Assembly (NCBI GenBank): GCA_029287515.1
Contig: JARFQZ010000151.1
Span: forward strand, 1 to 16,886
Direction of reading: 5' to 3'
From: Lysobacterales bacterium
GTDB taxonomy: Bacteria; Pseudomonadota; Gammaproteobacteria; Xanthomonadales; SZUA-36
Length of the DNA stretch: 16,886 nt
Positions within the stretch are counted from its first letter, which is position 1, and every line of letters starts with the position of its first letter. The notes beneath the pieces are model-generated. The model saw only the letters and a program-made list of their open reading frames with translations. It made no database searches and had not been told where the DNA came from. A program made the position numbers and the translations under genes. Positions 8,057 to 14,922 of the stretch are shown here, one piece after another.

Positions 8057-8812
8057 TTAGTTGGCGGGCTTCCTGAATTTCAGGGTCCAGCGATCGGTAT
8101 TGCCGGTCACCGTCTTGCGGCCCACTTCGTAGCGAAGTTCGTCATCCGCCCTGAAATGCAGGTCGGAAAAATCCACGAACTCAAAACCGGCAGCCTCGAT
8201 TTCCTTGATCGCCAATACCGGGTCCATTCTTCTGCGGTTTTCGTCACTGTCCGCTTCCATGTGGCGCCTCGTATGGTCGACTACGGCGTAGATGCCACCC
8301 GGCTTCAGTGCGTCGAACACCAAGCGGTTCATAGCAGCACGGCCCTCTGCGCCGAAGTTGTGATAGTTGCGGAACGTGAAAACGATGTCCGCATCCTTTA
8401 CGCCAAGCGAGTCGGCTTCCAGCACATAGGTCCTGGAACCTTCGGGACGGTAAACCTTTGCGTCTTCAGCAACGACTTCAACCTTGTCGAAACCATCCTG
8501 GCTCAAAACATTTTCCTTGACGCGGCCGGTCCCGATGGCGACATAAAGCTGTCCGTTGTCCTTCAGTACCGGCGCCAGCAGCTTCGTGTACCAACCGCCA
8601 CCGGGCAACAGCTCGACAACCGTCATGTCGTCACGCAACCCAAAAAACTCCAGTGTTCCCACAGGATCGCGATTGCGGTCTCTTTTCATTTCGGCTTCAG
8701 TCCGCACATCGGACTTCATGGCAACTTTCAGTTTTTCTTCCACGGCTGAAAAATCATCTGCAAAAGCAAAACCGCAATTCATCAACAACAAAACGATCAG
8801 TATTCGAAACAT
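8057..8812 (-). CDS. Exported class I SAM-dependent methyltransferase-like protein (COG4798 type)
   Basis: This 251-residue protein has a clear N-terminal signal peptide (hydrophobic residues 3-18, likely cleavage after AFA before DD), so it should be periplasmic. After it comes a Rossmann-type methyltransferase fold: motif I VVELLPGGGWYTKLLAP (65-81), an acidic strand end, FTFRNYHNF (145-153) and LKPGGIYAVVDH (169-180). Families of predicted methyltransferases with signal peptides are known in proteobacteria, but their substrate, and how they would obtain SAM outside the cytoplasm, are not settled. The ATG at 8812 has AGGAG six bases upstream. The stop is 68 bases before the repeat-protein start, with no convincing terminator between, so it may share a transcript with the efflux cluster. 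It could be a non-catalytic relative; the glycine loop is well kept. Confidence 0.85.
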   Translation of the reverse strand: MFRILIVLLLMNCGFAFADDFSAVEEKLKVAMKSDVRTEAEMKRDRNRDPVGTLEFFGLRDDMTVVELLPGGGWYTKLLAPVLKDNGQLYVAIGTGRVKENVLSQDGFDKVEVVAEDAKVYRPEGSRTYVLEADSLGVKDADIVFTFRNYHNFGAEGRAAMNRLVFDALKPGGIYAVVDHTRRHMEADSDENRRRMDPVLAIKEIEAAGFEFVDFSDLHFRADDELRYEVGRKTVTGNTDRWTLKFRKPAN

Positions 8813-8850
8813 CGGGAACTCCTGGTAAAAAATTTAAAGGCACGACAAAC

Positions 8851-8875
8851 AGCCGGGATCCGGAGGATTCCGGCT
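8851..8875 (-). terminator. Hairpin after the small ORF, possible rho-independent terminator
   Basis: AGCCGG and CCGGCT arms, extended by GATCC against GGATT, enclose a three-base loop, giving up to 11 pairs. Neither strand is followed by a clean U-run (minus strand: GTTTGTCGTG; plus strand: TTTGCTTATT), so termination may be weak. It sits between the small ORF stop (8907) and the methyltransferase start (8812), where a minus-strand terminator makes sense. Confidence 0.5.
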
Positions 8876-8906
8876 TTGCTTATTGTAGTATGAAGATGGC
8901 CGGCCG

Positions 8907-9149
8907 TCAGGCGGCGGCTTTGAAATCCATTTCTGAACTGGAATTCAATGCCCGGACTGCCCTCTTCAGGCAGCTACGCATCTCTGATTGTTTTGTTTTG
9001 CTTACTCGACTGCGGTTGAGACGTAACATCTCATGCCAATACTCGATTTCAGCCTGCAGCAGAAAACGCCTGGAAGATTCCATATCTTTTGCCCAATTTT
9101 GGTACCGCGTTCTGACGCGCGGCGATATTTTGGAGATCATCCTGATCAT
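8907..9149 (-). CDS. Small basic protein of unknown function (about 80 residues)
   Basis: An ORF of 80 codons from the ATG at 9149, or 77 from the ATG at 9140. It has no membrane segment or signal peptide. It is rich in Arg and Lys with helical, amphipathic-looking stretches (for example RFLLQAEIEYWHEMLRLNRS), and I recognise no family. GGAGG (9155-9151) lies one base before the first ATG and ten bases before the second; the second spacing suits normal initiation better, and the first could be reached by coupling from the tiny leader ORF. A longer form from a TTG at 9197 is possible but less supported. Reality is supported by a good promoter 80 bases upstream and a hairpin downstream. It could be a small nucleic-acid-binding or regulatory protein, but that is a guess from charge only. 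Confidence 0.5.
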   Translation of the reverse strand: MIRMISKISPRVRTRYQNWAKDMESSRRFLLQAEIEYWHEMLRLNRSRVSKTKQSEMRSCLKRAVRALNSSSEMDFKAAA

Positions 9150-9181
9150 TCCTCCGAGGAAATTCCGTCTCCCTCGTTCAT
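9146..9181 (-). CDS. Possible 11-residue leader peptide upstream of the small ORF
   Basis: ATG at 9181 opens an 11-codon frame (MNEGDGISSEE) whose TGA overlaps the ATG at 9149 as ATGA. The GGAGG of the following gene lies inside its last codons. It has no strong ribosome binding site of its own (only a GGG-containing stretch). The exact stop/start overlap is typical of translational coupling, but a frame this short can arise by chance. Confidence 0.25.
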   Translation of the reverse strand: MNEGDGISSEE

Positions 9182-9228
9182 TGCGCCCAACGCACAACGA
9201 AACACGACTGGTAGATCGTGTTGCTACT

Positions 9229-9257
9229 GTAATAATCTAATTTCGGTTTAATGTCAA
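9229..9257 (-). promoter_or_regulatory. Sigma70-type promoter for the small ORF
   Basis: On the minus strand a perfect -35 box TTGACA (9257-9252) is followed after exactly 17 bases by TATTAC (9234-9229, 4 of 6 consensus). The region is AT-rich compared with its surroundings. Transcription would start near 9222, leaving a leader of about 70 bases before the ATG at 9149. The leader includes a small hairpin CACGA-8-TCGTG (9203-9220). Confidence 0.6.
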
Positions 9258-9263
9258 GCATAA

Positions 9264-9291
9264 GTCAGTGATTTACTGACAAATTGTGTCA
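9264..9291. repeat. Two overlapping inverted repeats upstream of the promoter
   Basis: GTCAGT-5-ACTGAC (9264-9280) and TGACA-5-TGTCA (9277-9291) share the TGAC bases. They lie just upstream of the -35 box for the small ORF and just after the stop of the last ABC permease gene (9303). They could be an operator or activator site, or the first could form a weak terminator hairpin for the ABC operon; no good U-run follows it. Confidence 0.4.
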
Positions 9292-9302
9292 TTGAGAAGT
9301 GT

Positions 9303-10502
9303 TTATAGTTCGCGCAGCGCCGTCGCGACAGGCTGACGAGCAGCCCGGATCGCCGGAAAAAGACCGCCAATGAATCCGATGATCAACGCAAACAGGATAC
9401 CGCGCACCAGCAGATTCGCTGAGACGTCAAATGCGAAAGCCACCTGGCTGAAGCTGGCCATATTCACAGTGGCCGCCCGGAATCCATCAAACACGGCCCA
9501 GGCTGCAGTGGCCCCGATAATACCGCCGGCAAGCGCCAGCAACAGCGATTCACTGAGCACGGAAATAACGACCGGTCCGGAATGGAAACCCAGGGCTCTC
9601 AGGGTTGCAATTTCACGGGTGCGGGCCGAAACGGTGGTGTACATCGTATTCAGCGCGCCGAAAACAGCGCCGAAACCCATCACGACGGCCACCAGTGTGC
9701 CCAGCCCGGTGATCAGGTTGTAAAGCATTTCCGATTGCGAGGAATAAAATTCCGACTCGCGCATCGGTTTGACATTGAGCCTGGGGTCGCTGGTCAGCGC
9801 GTCTTTGAATTCGGGGAATGAGTCCGGTGACTCAAGCTTTGCATACACGGTCTGGTAAGAATTTCCGCGCCGGTAGGCTGGCTGCAGTACGGCGGAATCT
9901 ACCCAAATTTCGGTTTCAGCCAACCCTCCCCCGGCTTCGAAGACACCCACTACCGGCCATTCTTCCTGGCCCACGGGAATGGTTGAGCCCAGTTCCAGGC
10001 CTTCAAACTCCATTCGGGCGCCGACTCCGACAATGACCTCGTTCAGCCCCCATTCAAACATCCGTCCTTCGGCGATTTTGAAACTGTCACGGATCTCGAA
10101 CGCAGCGGGCCCGACGCCGCGTAATGGCACGTTGGCATCCGTGCGGGTTGTTTTCTTCAGCAGGTTGATGATCACAAACAACTCGGGCGATGCAATCGCC
10201 CCGCTGTCATTGCGCACCAGGCCGGGCCCCTCAGAGATGTACCTGGCTTCGTCGCCACTGAGGCCACTCATCATTTCCGAGGTGGCGCCGCTGCGCAACA
10301 CCACCACGTTATCGACGGAGGCGGAATTTTCCATGGTCTGCATGATGCCCTGCGCGATGGACAGTACGGCAACCATGACCGCCACGACGCCCGCGATTCC
10401 CAGCATCGCAGTCAGTGAAGAACCCAGGCGCTTCGGCAAGGACTGGAAGCCGAAGGCGGTGACGGAGATGATCTGGGAAAACCAGTTGATCAGGCCGGTC
10501 AT
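9303..10502 (-). CDS. ABC transporter permease, MacB/FtsX family (second permease)
   Basis: A 399-residue membrane protein with the four-helix MacB/LolC plan. TM1 is at about 31-52 (MLGIAGVVAVMVAVLSIAQG), followed by a large extracytoplasmic domain of about 200 residues with the MacB periplasmic-core pattern. The FtsX-type C-terminal half has three helices. The conserved cytoplasmic coupling motif is SARTREIATLRALGF (about 292-306), which contacts the ATPase. The ATG at 10502 has AGGAG about eight bases upstream, reaching into the TAG stop of the other permease gene. It is not a close copy of that permease, so the transporter probably uses a heterodimer. As family knowledge, these proteins use ATP to move a periplasmic domain rather than to transport through the membrane. 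Confidence 0.93.
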   Translation of the reverse strand: MTGLINWFSQIISVTAFGFQSLPKRLGSSLTAMLGIAGVVAVMVAVLSIAQGIMQTMENSASVDNVVVLRSGATSEMMSGLSGDEARYISEGPGLVRNDSGAIASPELFVIINLLKKTTRTDANVPLRGVGPAAFEIRDSFKIAEGRMFEWGLNEVIVGVGARMEFEGLELGSTIPVGQEEWPVVGVFEAGGGLAETEIWVDSAVLQPAYRRGNSYQTVYAKLESPDSFPEFKDALTSDPRLNVKPMRESEFYSSQSEMLYNLITGLGTLVAVVMGFGAVFGALNTMYTTVSARTREIATLRALGFHSGPVVISVLSESLLLALAGGIIGATAAWAVFDGFRAATVNMASFSQVAFAFDVSANLLVRGILFALIIGFIGGLFPAIRAARQPVATALREL

Positions 10503-10505
10503 GGT

Positions 10506-11657
10506 CTATCTCCTCAAGGCGTCAGCAATGCGAAGACGTTGGGCCTGTAGCGCGGGCAGGATTCCCGCCACCAGGGCCACCGCAGCGATGAGCATCGTTC
10601 CGATGACGAAGTCCCGGCCGGGAATATAGAACACGGGCAGGGAACCGTTGCTTGGATCACCAAGCGAAACGAGCAACCAGGCCAGCGCCAGTCCAACGGC
10701 GCCGCCAAGCCCGGTCATGACCAGGGATTCTCCCAGGACCAGCCCCATCACCCCGCGGTCGGTAAAACCGATGGCCTTCAGAACCGCCAGTTCGTTGGTG
10801 CGTTCACGCACGGCATAGGCCATCGTGTTGCCCGCTACCAGGAGTATCGTAAAAAAAACGGCGGCGATAATGGACATCATGATGAAACCGATATCACCGA
10901 CCTGGTTGGCGAACCCCTGCAAAAATGCGCCTTCCGGTTCCGCCTTGGTTTCAGACGAAGAATTGGCGAACCGGGCATCAATTGCCTCGGCGATTTCCGC
11001 CGCACGTTCCGGATCAGAAATCCGCACCGTGTACCATCCGACCTGCCCCTGTCCGCCCTGACGGGCTTCATCGAAGTAATCGTAACGGAAAAAAAACTGG
11101 GTCGTATCGGTGCCTTTTTCAGCACCCTCGTAGATTCCGACGAGGTCAAACTCCCAGGTACGCTCGCCTCCTTTTCTGGGCCATATCGTGGCATTGATCG
11201 GAACCCGGTCGCCGACTTTCCAGCCAAAGCGGTCGGCTGTTTTTCGTCCGGCGATGGCGCCGGTCCGGGTATCCAGCCAGTCAGCCAATACCTCTTCGCT
11301 GAGCAGGTATTCCGGGTACATTTCCAGGAACTCTTCAGGATTTACCGGCATCTGGGCAAAGAAATTACCCGGCTTCTGGTAGACACCGCCAAACCAGGTC
11401 TGGTGGACAGCGTCATCCACACCTTCGATCTGCTCCATCTGGGACTCGTAGGAAGCCGGTAGCAACTGGATCAGAGAAACCTTGTGCCTGACGATCAGAC
11501 GGTCCAGGCCAGCAACGTCTATTCCCTGGTTAAAAGCCTGCCTGATGGCGCCCAGGTACCCGAAAAGCATGAAAGCGACCATGATTGAGAGCAGGGTCAA
11601 CATGGTGCGCATTTTTTTACGCTTCAGATTACTCCAGACCAGGTAGAGATATTTCAT
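10506..11657 (-). CDS. ABC transporter permease, MacB/FtsX family (first permease)
   Basis: A 383-residue protein: TM1 about 18-40 after a basic start (NLKRKKMRT), a MacB-type extracytoplasmic domain to about residue 245, then TM2 (258-280), the coupling motif RERTNELAVLKAIGF (285-299), TM3 (about 304-331) and TM4 (about 350-370), ending QRLRIADALRR. The ATG at 11657 has AGGAG seven bases upstream, and that site overlaps the TAG stop of the ATPase gene, so expression follows the ATPase closely. It ends three bases before the next permease gene. Paired with that protein it would form the membrane part of the exporter. Confidence 0.93.
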   Translation of the reverse strand: MKYLYLVWSNLKRKKMRTMLTLLSIMVAFMLFGYLGAIRQAFNQGIDVAGLDRLIVRHKVSLIQLLPASYESQMEQIEGVDDAVHQTWFGGVYQKPGNFFAQMPVNPEEFLEMYPEYLLSEEVLADWLDTRTGAIAGRKTADRFGWKVGDRVPINATIWPRKGGERTWEFDLVGIYEGAEKGTDTTQFFFRYDYFDEARQGGQGQVGWYTVRISDPERAAEIAEAIDARFANSSSETKAEPEGAFLQGFANQVGDIGFIMMSIIAAVFFTILLVAGNTMAYAVRERTNELAVLKAIGFTDRGVMGLVLGESLVMTGLGGAVGLALAWLLVSLGDPSNGSLPVFYIPGRDFVIGTMLIAAVALVAGILPALQAQRLRIADALRR

Positions 11658-11667
11658 CGCTGATCTC

Positions 11668-12366
11668 CTAATCTACAGGCTCGGTAGACAGTTGGCCCTT
11701 GTTCAGATAAAGCGTCCGGGACGCACGCGCCGCAGCGTGAATATCGTGGGTGACCATGACGATGGTCTTTCCCTGCTCCCTGTTCAGCGCCTGCAGCAAG
11801 TCTAGAATTTCATCCCCGGATTTGCGATCCAGATCGCCTGTCGGCTCATCGCACAACAGCAAAGTCGGGTCCGTTACGATGGCGCGTGCGATGCCTACCC
11901 GCTGTTGCTCGCCACCGGAAAGCGTCCGGGGAAAATGGTTCTTTCGGTGCGAAAGCCCAACGATATCCAACGCTATGGCTGCCCGCTTTTTTCGTTCCGA
12001 CCGCGAAAGATGGGTCAACAGCAAGGGCAATTCCACGTTCTTCTGCGCCGTCAGTACCGGCATCAAGTTATAAAACTGGAAAACCAGGCCCACGTGACGG
12101 GCGCGCCAGGCGGCCAGCCGCCGGTCGGACAACTGGCCGACTTGCTCACCACCCACTTCAACCGAACCCTGGCTGGGCCGGTCCAGGCCGCCGATCAGAT
12201 TCAACAGGGTCGACTTGCCGGACCCCGATGGACCCATCAGCGCCAAAAATTCACCCTCGGGGATTTCCAGGTCAAGCCCCCCCAACACATGGATTTCCTC
12301 TGAGCCGCGTTTGAACACTTTGTCTACATTGTTGATGTGAACCAGGTTTGGGACTTTGTCTGTCAT
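11668..12366 (-). CDS. ABC transporter ATP-binding protein, LolD/MacB type
   Basis: A complete 232-residue nucleotide-binding domain with all catalytic motifs: Walker A GPSGSGKST (45-53), Q-loop Q97 in VFQFYNLMP, signature LSGGEQQRV (149-157), Walker B LLLCDEP with catalytic Glu174, D-loop GDLD, and switch His207. The FYNLMP stretch after the Q-loop is typical of LolD/MacB ATPases. It acts at the cytoplasmic face and should bind the two FtsX-like permeases encoded next. Its ATG overlaps the adaptor gene stop by four bases (ATGA), with AGGAG about eight bases upstream. Confidence 0.96.
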   Translation of the reverse strand: MTDKVPNLVHINNVDKVFKRGSEEIHVLGGLDLEIPEGEFLALMGPSGSGKSTLLNLIGGLDRPSQGSVEVGGEQVGQLSDRRLAAWRARHVGLVFQFYNLMPVLTAQKNVELPLLLTHLSRSERKKRAAIALDIVGLSHRKNHFPRTLSGGEQQRVGIARAIVTDPTLLLCDEPTGDLDRKSGDEILDLLQALNREQGKTIVMVTHDIHAAARASRTLYLNKGQLSTEPVD

Positions 12367-13589
12367 TTGTCTTTCTCCTGAACCAGAACACCATCCACCA
12401 CTTCCGGTTGGGCGTCCAGCACTACACGCTCACCGGGGGCCAGGCCGCTGACAATCAACCGGTCACCTCCACGTGAATCGCCCGTTGCCACTGCACGTCT
12501 TTCCACCCGGCCCTGATCTACCACGTAGATATAGTCATTACCGTCGATCCGTCTGACCGCGGACCGGGGGATCAACACACCCGTAGGACGATTCGTGCCC
12601 GCGACAGAGCTTTCAACTTCCTGAAAAGCCACCTTGACACCCATATCCGGCAGGATTCTTGGATCCAGTTCATCGAAACCCACTCTCACTTCAACCGTGG
12701 CCCGCTGCCGGTCCGCCGTGGGAATGATCGCGATCACATGGCAGGGAATTTTCCAATCCGGATAGGCGTCCAGTGTAGCCATGACCCCCTGGCCCTCGGT
12801 CACGCGGTTGATGTAGGCCTCATTGACGTCGATCTCTATCTCCAGGGATGTCATGTCAACGATGGTGCCAATGCCCGTCCGGGTGAACCCCCCTCCGGCA
12901 GACACGGGTGAAATCATTTCTCCGGGCTGCGCGTTTTTCGCAACGATCACGCCGGCAAAGGGAGCCCTTATGATCGTGTCTTCGAGCTGAATCCGGTAAA
13001 TATCCAATTGGCGCGCTGCTACCTCCACGTCCGCCTTTTTCCGCTCGAGCTGTGCCGCCAGCGACCCCGAAAGGGCCCGGCTTCGGTCGAATTCCTGCTG
13101 ACTGGCCAGGTCCTGCTCGACCAGCCTGCTGGTCCGTTGAAAGTTCAGGACCGCCTCATCCAGCAGCGTTTCCGTTTCGTCCAGGCCACGTTGTGCCGAG
13201 ATCCACTGGGCCTCTGCCAATTCGTAGCTGGCGCGTATGTTCGAGTCGTCCAGCCGGGCCAGCACCTGCCCCTGTTCAACCCGCATGCCCTCCTCGATCA
13301 ATACCTCGGTGACCCTGCCCGTGAATTTTGAAGATACGGTAGCCTGCCGCCTGGCGGTGACGTAACCGGAGGCATTAAGCACCGTTGCTGCGGATTGGCC
13401 TTGCAGTTCCCTTGCGACCGCTGTGCTTACTTCTATCGCAGTACCGGGTCTGAAACCGGCGTAATATCCGGCGGCGACAACCGCCAGCAAAATCACGAAA
13501 ATCCCCAAATACAGCGGTTTCCTGGAACTTTTTGCCGGCTTTTCGGGTGAGCGTTCGATACGCAACTGGTCGAGTGACGGCTTTTCCAT
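12363..13589 (-). CDS. ABC exporter periplasmic adaptor (MacA/HlyD-type membrane fusion protein)
   Basis: 408 residues from the ATG at 13589. An in-frame TTG at 13670 would add 27 residues overlapping the previous gene, and I reject it because MEKPSLDQL followed by a basic stretch and one membrane helix (about 26-44) is the normal form. Then come the first lipoyl half (VTARRQATVSSKFTGRVTEVLIEEGMRVEQGQVLARLDD), a coiled-coil hairpin of about 90 residues, the second lipoyl half (IRAPFAGVIVAKNAQPGEMISP), a beta-barrel domain and a C-terminal domain ending GLAPGERVVLDAQPEV. Unlike the RND adaptor it is anchored by a helix, not a lipid. No strong ribosome binding site is visible; the start is eight bases after the previous stop, so coupling is likely. 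No outer-membrane partner is encoded nearby except the RND channel. Confidence 0.92.
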   Translation of the reverse strand: MEKPSLDQLRIERSPEKPAKSSRKPLYLGIFVILLAVVAAGYYAGFRPGTAIEVSTAVARELQGQSAATVLNASGYVTARRQATVSSKFTGRVTEVLIEEGMRVEQGQVLARLDDSNIRASYELAEAQWISAQRGLDETETLLDEAVLNFQRTSRLVEQDLASQQEFDRSRALSGSLAAQLERKKADVEVAARQLDIYRIQLEDTIIRAPFAGVIVAKNAQPGEMISPVSAGGGFTRTGIGTIVDMTSLEIEIDVNEAYINRVTEGQGVMATLDAYPDWKIPCHVIAIIPTADRQRATVEVRVGFDELDPRILPDMGVKVAFQEVESSVAGTNRPTGVLIPRSAVRRIDGNDYIYVVDQGRVERRAVATGDSRGGDRLIVSGLAPGERVVLDAQPEVVDGVLVQEKDK

Positions 13590-13597
13590 CGAGTATT

Positions 13598-14236
13598 CTA
13601 GTTTCGGGGCTTGAGCAGCATTTCGAGTTTGCCTTCGGGTAACAGCAGACCGCGCTCGAAATCGAAACAAGTGAGCATCTCGTGCATTTCAATCTGGGAG
13701 TGGGGGTGGTGAGGCAGTTGAGCCGAACGCCGCGGCCTGATGCTGAGCGTTTCCGTGTCGATGATCCCGTACTGGATATTCTCAAGACGAATGGCGAGGT
13801 GGTGCACGCCAAATCCGTGTGCGCGGGTCTTGGAATGGATCCAGGGCCTCAACGCAGCATTGAAAGCGCGCAAGGCGGGATCATCGAGGTAAGAGAGAAA
13901 ATCCCAAAACAGGCAAAGATCGATCTGCGTGCCTGCCGGGAACCGGAACTGCTCCTCGAAGGCATGCCTCAATTCCTTCTCGGACAGTTTCGCCTGCTGC
14001 TCACGCACGAATGGCTCGTGGAACAAGTCGACAAAATGCAGGCGGCATTTGAATTGTGAAAAGAAATCCACGGTTTCGGAAAGGGCAGGGCCGATTTCCA
14101 ATACGGTAAGCCGGCGATTGACATCCAGCATCTTGAACAAGCCGGGAAACAACTTGCTGGGCTGTGAAGAAGACACGGGCCCTACCCTGGGCAGGGTAGC
14201 CCCTCGATCATCGATAGTTCTTGCAAGAGCACTCAT
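13598..14236 (-). CDS. Methyltransferase-fold protein of unknown substrate
   Basis: 212 residues with a Rossmann methyltransferase outline: motif I VLEIGPALSETVDFF (45-59), an acidic strand end LHFVDLF (67-72), and DLCLFWDFLSYLDDPALRAFNAALRPW (106-132), the usual core after motif III. The glycine loop is poor (EIGPALS instead of ExGxGxG), so SAM binding may be altered or lost. The first 30 residues look unstructured, and a later start at Met36 cannot be excluded because the ribosome binding site before 14236 is weak. The stop is eight bases before the adaptor start and the gene follows bactofilin by 59 bases, placing it between a cytoskeletal gene and the ABC exporter. I cannot name a target. 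Confidence 0.75.
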   Translation of the reverse strand: MSALARTIDDRGATLPRVGPVSSSQPSKLFPGLFKMLDVNRRLTVLEIGPALSETVDFFSQFKCRLHFVDLFHEPFVREQQAKLSEKELRHAFEEQFRFPAGTQIDLCLFWDFLSYLDDPALRAFNAALRPWIHSKTRAHGFGVHHLAIRLENIQYGIIDTETLSIRPRRSAQLPHHPHSQIEMHEMLTCFDFERGLLLPEGKLEMLLKPRN

Positions 14237-14295
14237 ACGAAGGGGCTCGCTTTACGCTTCCCGTCCCGGTGAAACAGCTTCAACGATTGACGAGC

Positions 14296-14862
14296 TCAGC
14301 CGCTTTTCAGATTCAGGCTGGGCTCTTTCCTGGAGGATTCCGTTGCATGCGCCGCCGGTTTTGTCACTTTTTCCTGGGCAGCCGGTTTGGAGACAGCCTG
14401 CTTGGCCGCAGCCGGCTTTTCAGCTTTGGCGGATTCCGCCGGATTCATATCGATACTGCCCCTGAACAGCGCACCGTCTTCCAACTGCACGCGCGGAGCG
14501 ATGATATTGCCCTGGACGCGACCTGTGTTGCTGATGAACACCTTCTCGCTGCCGCCAATATCCCCGGAAACCGTGCCTGCAACCTTGACGACCTTGGCCA
14601 TGATGCTGGCCTTTACCTGGCCGGGATTAGCGATTTCCACGTCGTGGGTGCACTGGATGCTGCGGCCTTCCACGCGGCCTTCGATCTTGAGGTTGGTGTC
14701 GGCCATGACATCGCCGGTAATACTGATACCCTTTCCTATCATGGCTACTTGCGCCGATGCAGCCGGCTGCTGGGTCGCCGCAGGGGTCGGCTGACTGACC
14801 CTGGGTTCCTGGGAAACTGGAGTGCTTTGCTTAGCGCTTTTGTGCTTGTCGAACATGGCCAT
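14296..14862 (-). CDS. Bactofilin family cytoskeletal protein
   Basis: 188 residues. A disordered N-terminus rich in Pro, Gln and Ser (1-37) precedes a bactofilin beta-helix domain (about 38-140) made of short repeated strands: IGKGISITGDV, NLKIEGRVEGRS, KVVKVAGTVSGDI, KVFISNTGRVQGNI and PRVQLEDGALFRGSIDM. A Lys/Ala/Pro-rich tail follows. Bactofilins self-assemble without nucleotides into filaments or membrane-associated patches, and in other bacteria they place cell-wall or stalk enzymes. The tail suggests interaction with membrane or other proteins. The start at 14862 has only a weak GAGAAAG upstream; an alternative ATG is two codons in. The following methyltransferase-fold gene is 59 bases away with no terminator seen, so co-transcription is likely. 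Confidence 0.93.
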   Translation of the reverse strand: MAMFDKHKSAKQSTPVSQEPRVSQPTPAATQQPAASAQVAMIGKGISITGDVMADTNLKIEGRVEGRSIQCTHDVEIANPGQVKASIMAKVVKVAGTVSGDIGGSEKVFISNTGRVQGNIIAPRVQLEDGALFRGSIDMNPAESAKAEKPAAAKQAVSKPAAQEKVTKPAAHATESSRKEPSLNLKSG

Positions 14863-14922
14863 AGTCTGAATACTTTCTCGTTCATAGGGGGGCAGTCATC
14901 CTATCAATTTGTTTATGGACTG

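Larger units (their letters stand above)
8813..9302. other. 490-base region between the ABC and efflux clusters
   Basis: This stretch holds the small ORF (8907-9149), its promoter and possible leader peptide, the hairpin at 8851-8875, the inverted repeats at 9264-9291, and the AT-rich stretch 9229-9290. I see no tRNA, rRNA or mobile element signature. Plus-strand frames here lack ribosome binding sites and family resemblance. Confidence 0.6.

Noticed and set aside
7970..8749. A 259-codon open frame on the plus strand opposite the exported methyltransferase gene
   Set aside because: No ribosome binding site or family resemblance is visible, and the opposite frame has a signal peptide, methyltransferase motifs and a good SD. 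It is a codon-bias shadow.
8653..9240. A 195-codon plus-strand frame crossing the intergenic region
   Set aside because: It overlaps the methyltransferase start and the small ORF in antisense, has a composition unlike its neighbours and has no SD; the hairpin and promoter fit minus-strand transcription better.
12363..13670. Longer form of the ABC adaptor from a TTG at 13670
   Set aside because: The extra 27 residues overlap the previous gene and do not resemble a signal or anchor; the ATG at 13589 leads directly into the normal basic stretch and membrane helix.
14863..14922. TTGATA and TATGAA as a promoter for bactofilin
   Set aside because: The spacing is only 15 bases and both boxes are imperfect, so I do not call it, although a promoter somewhere in this gap is plausible.
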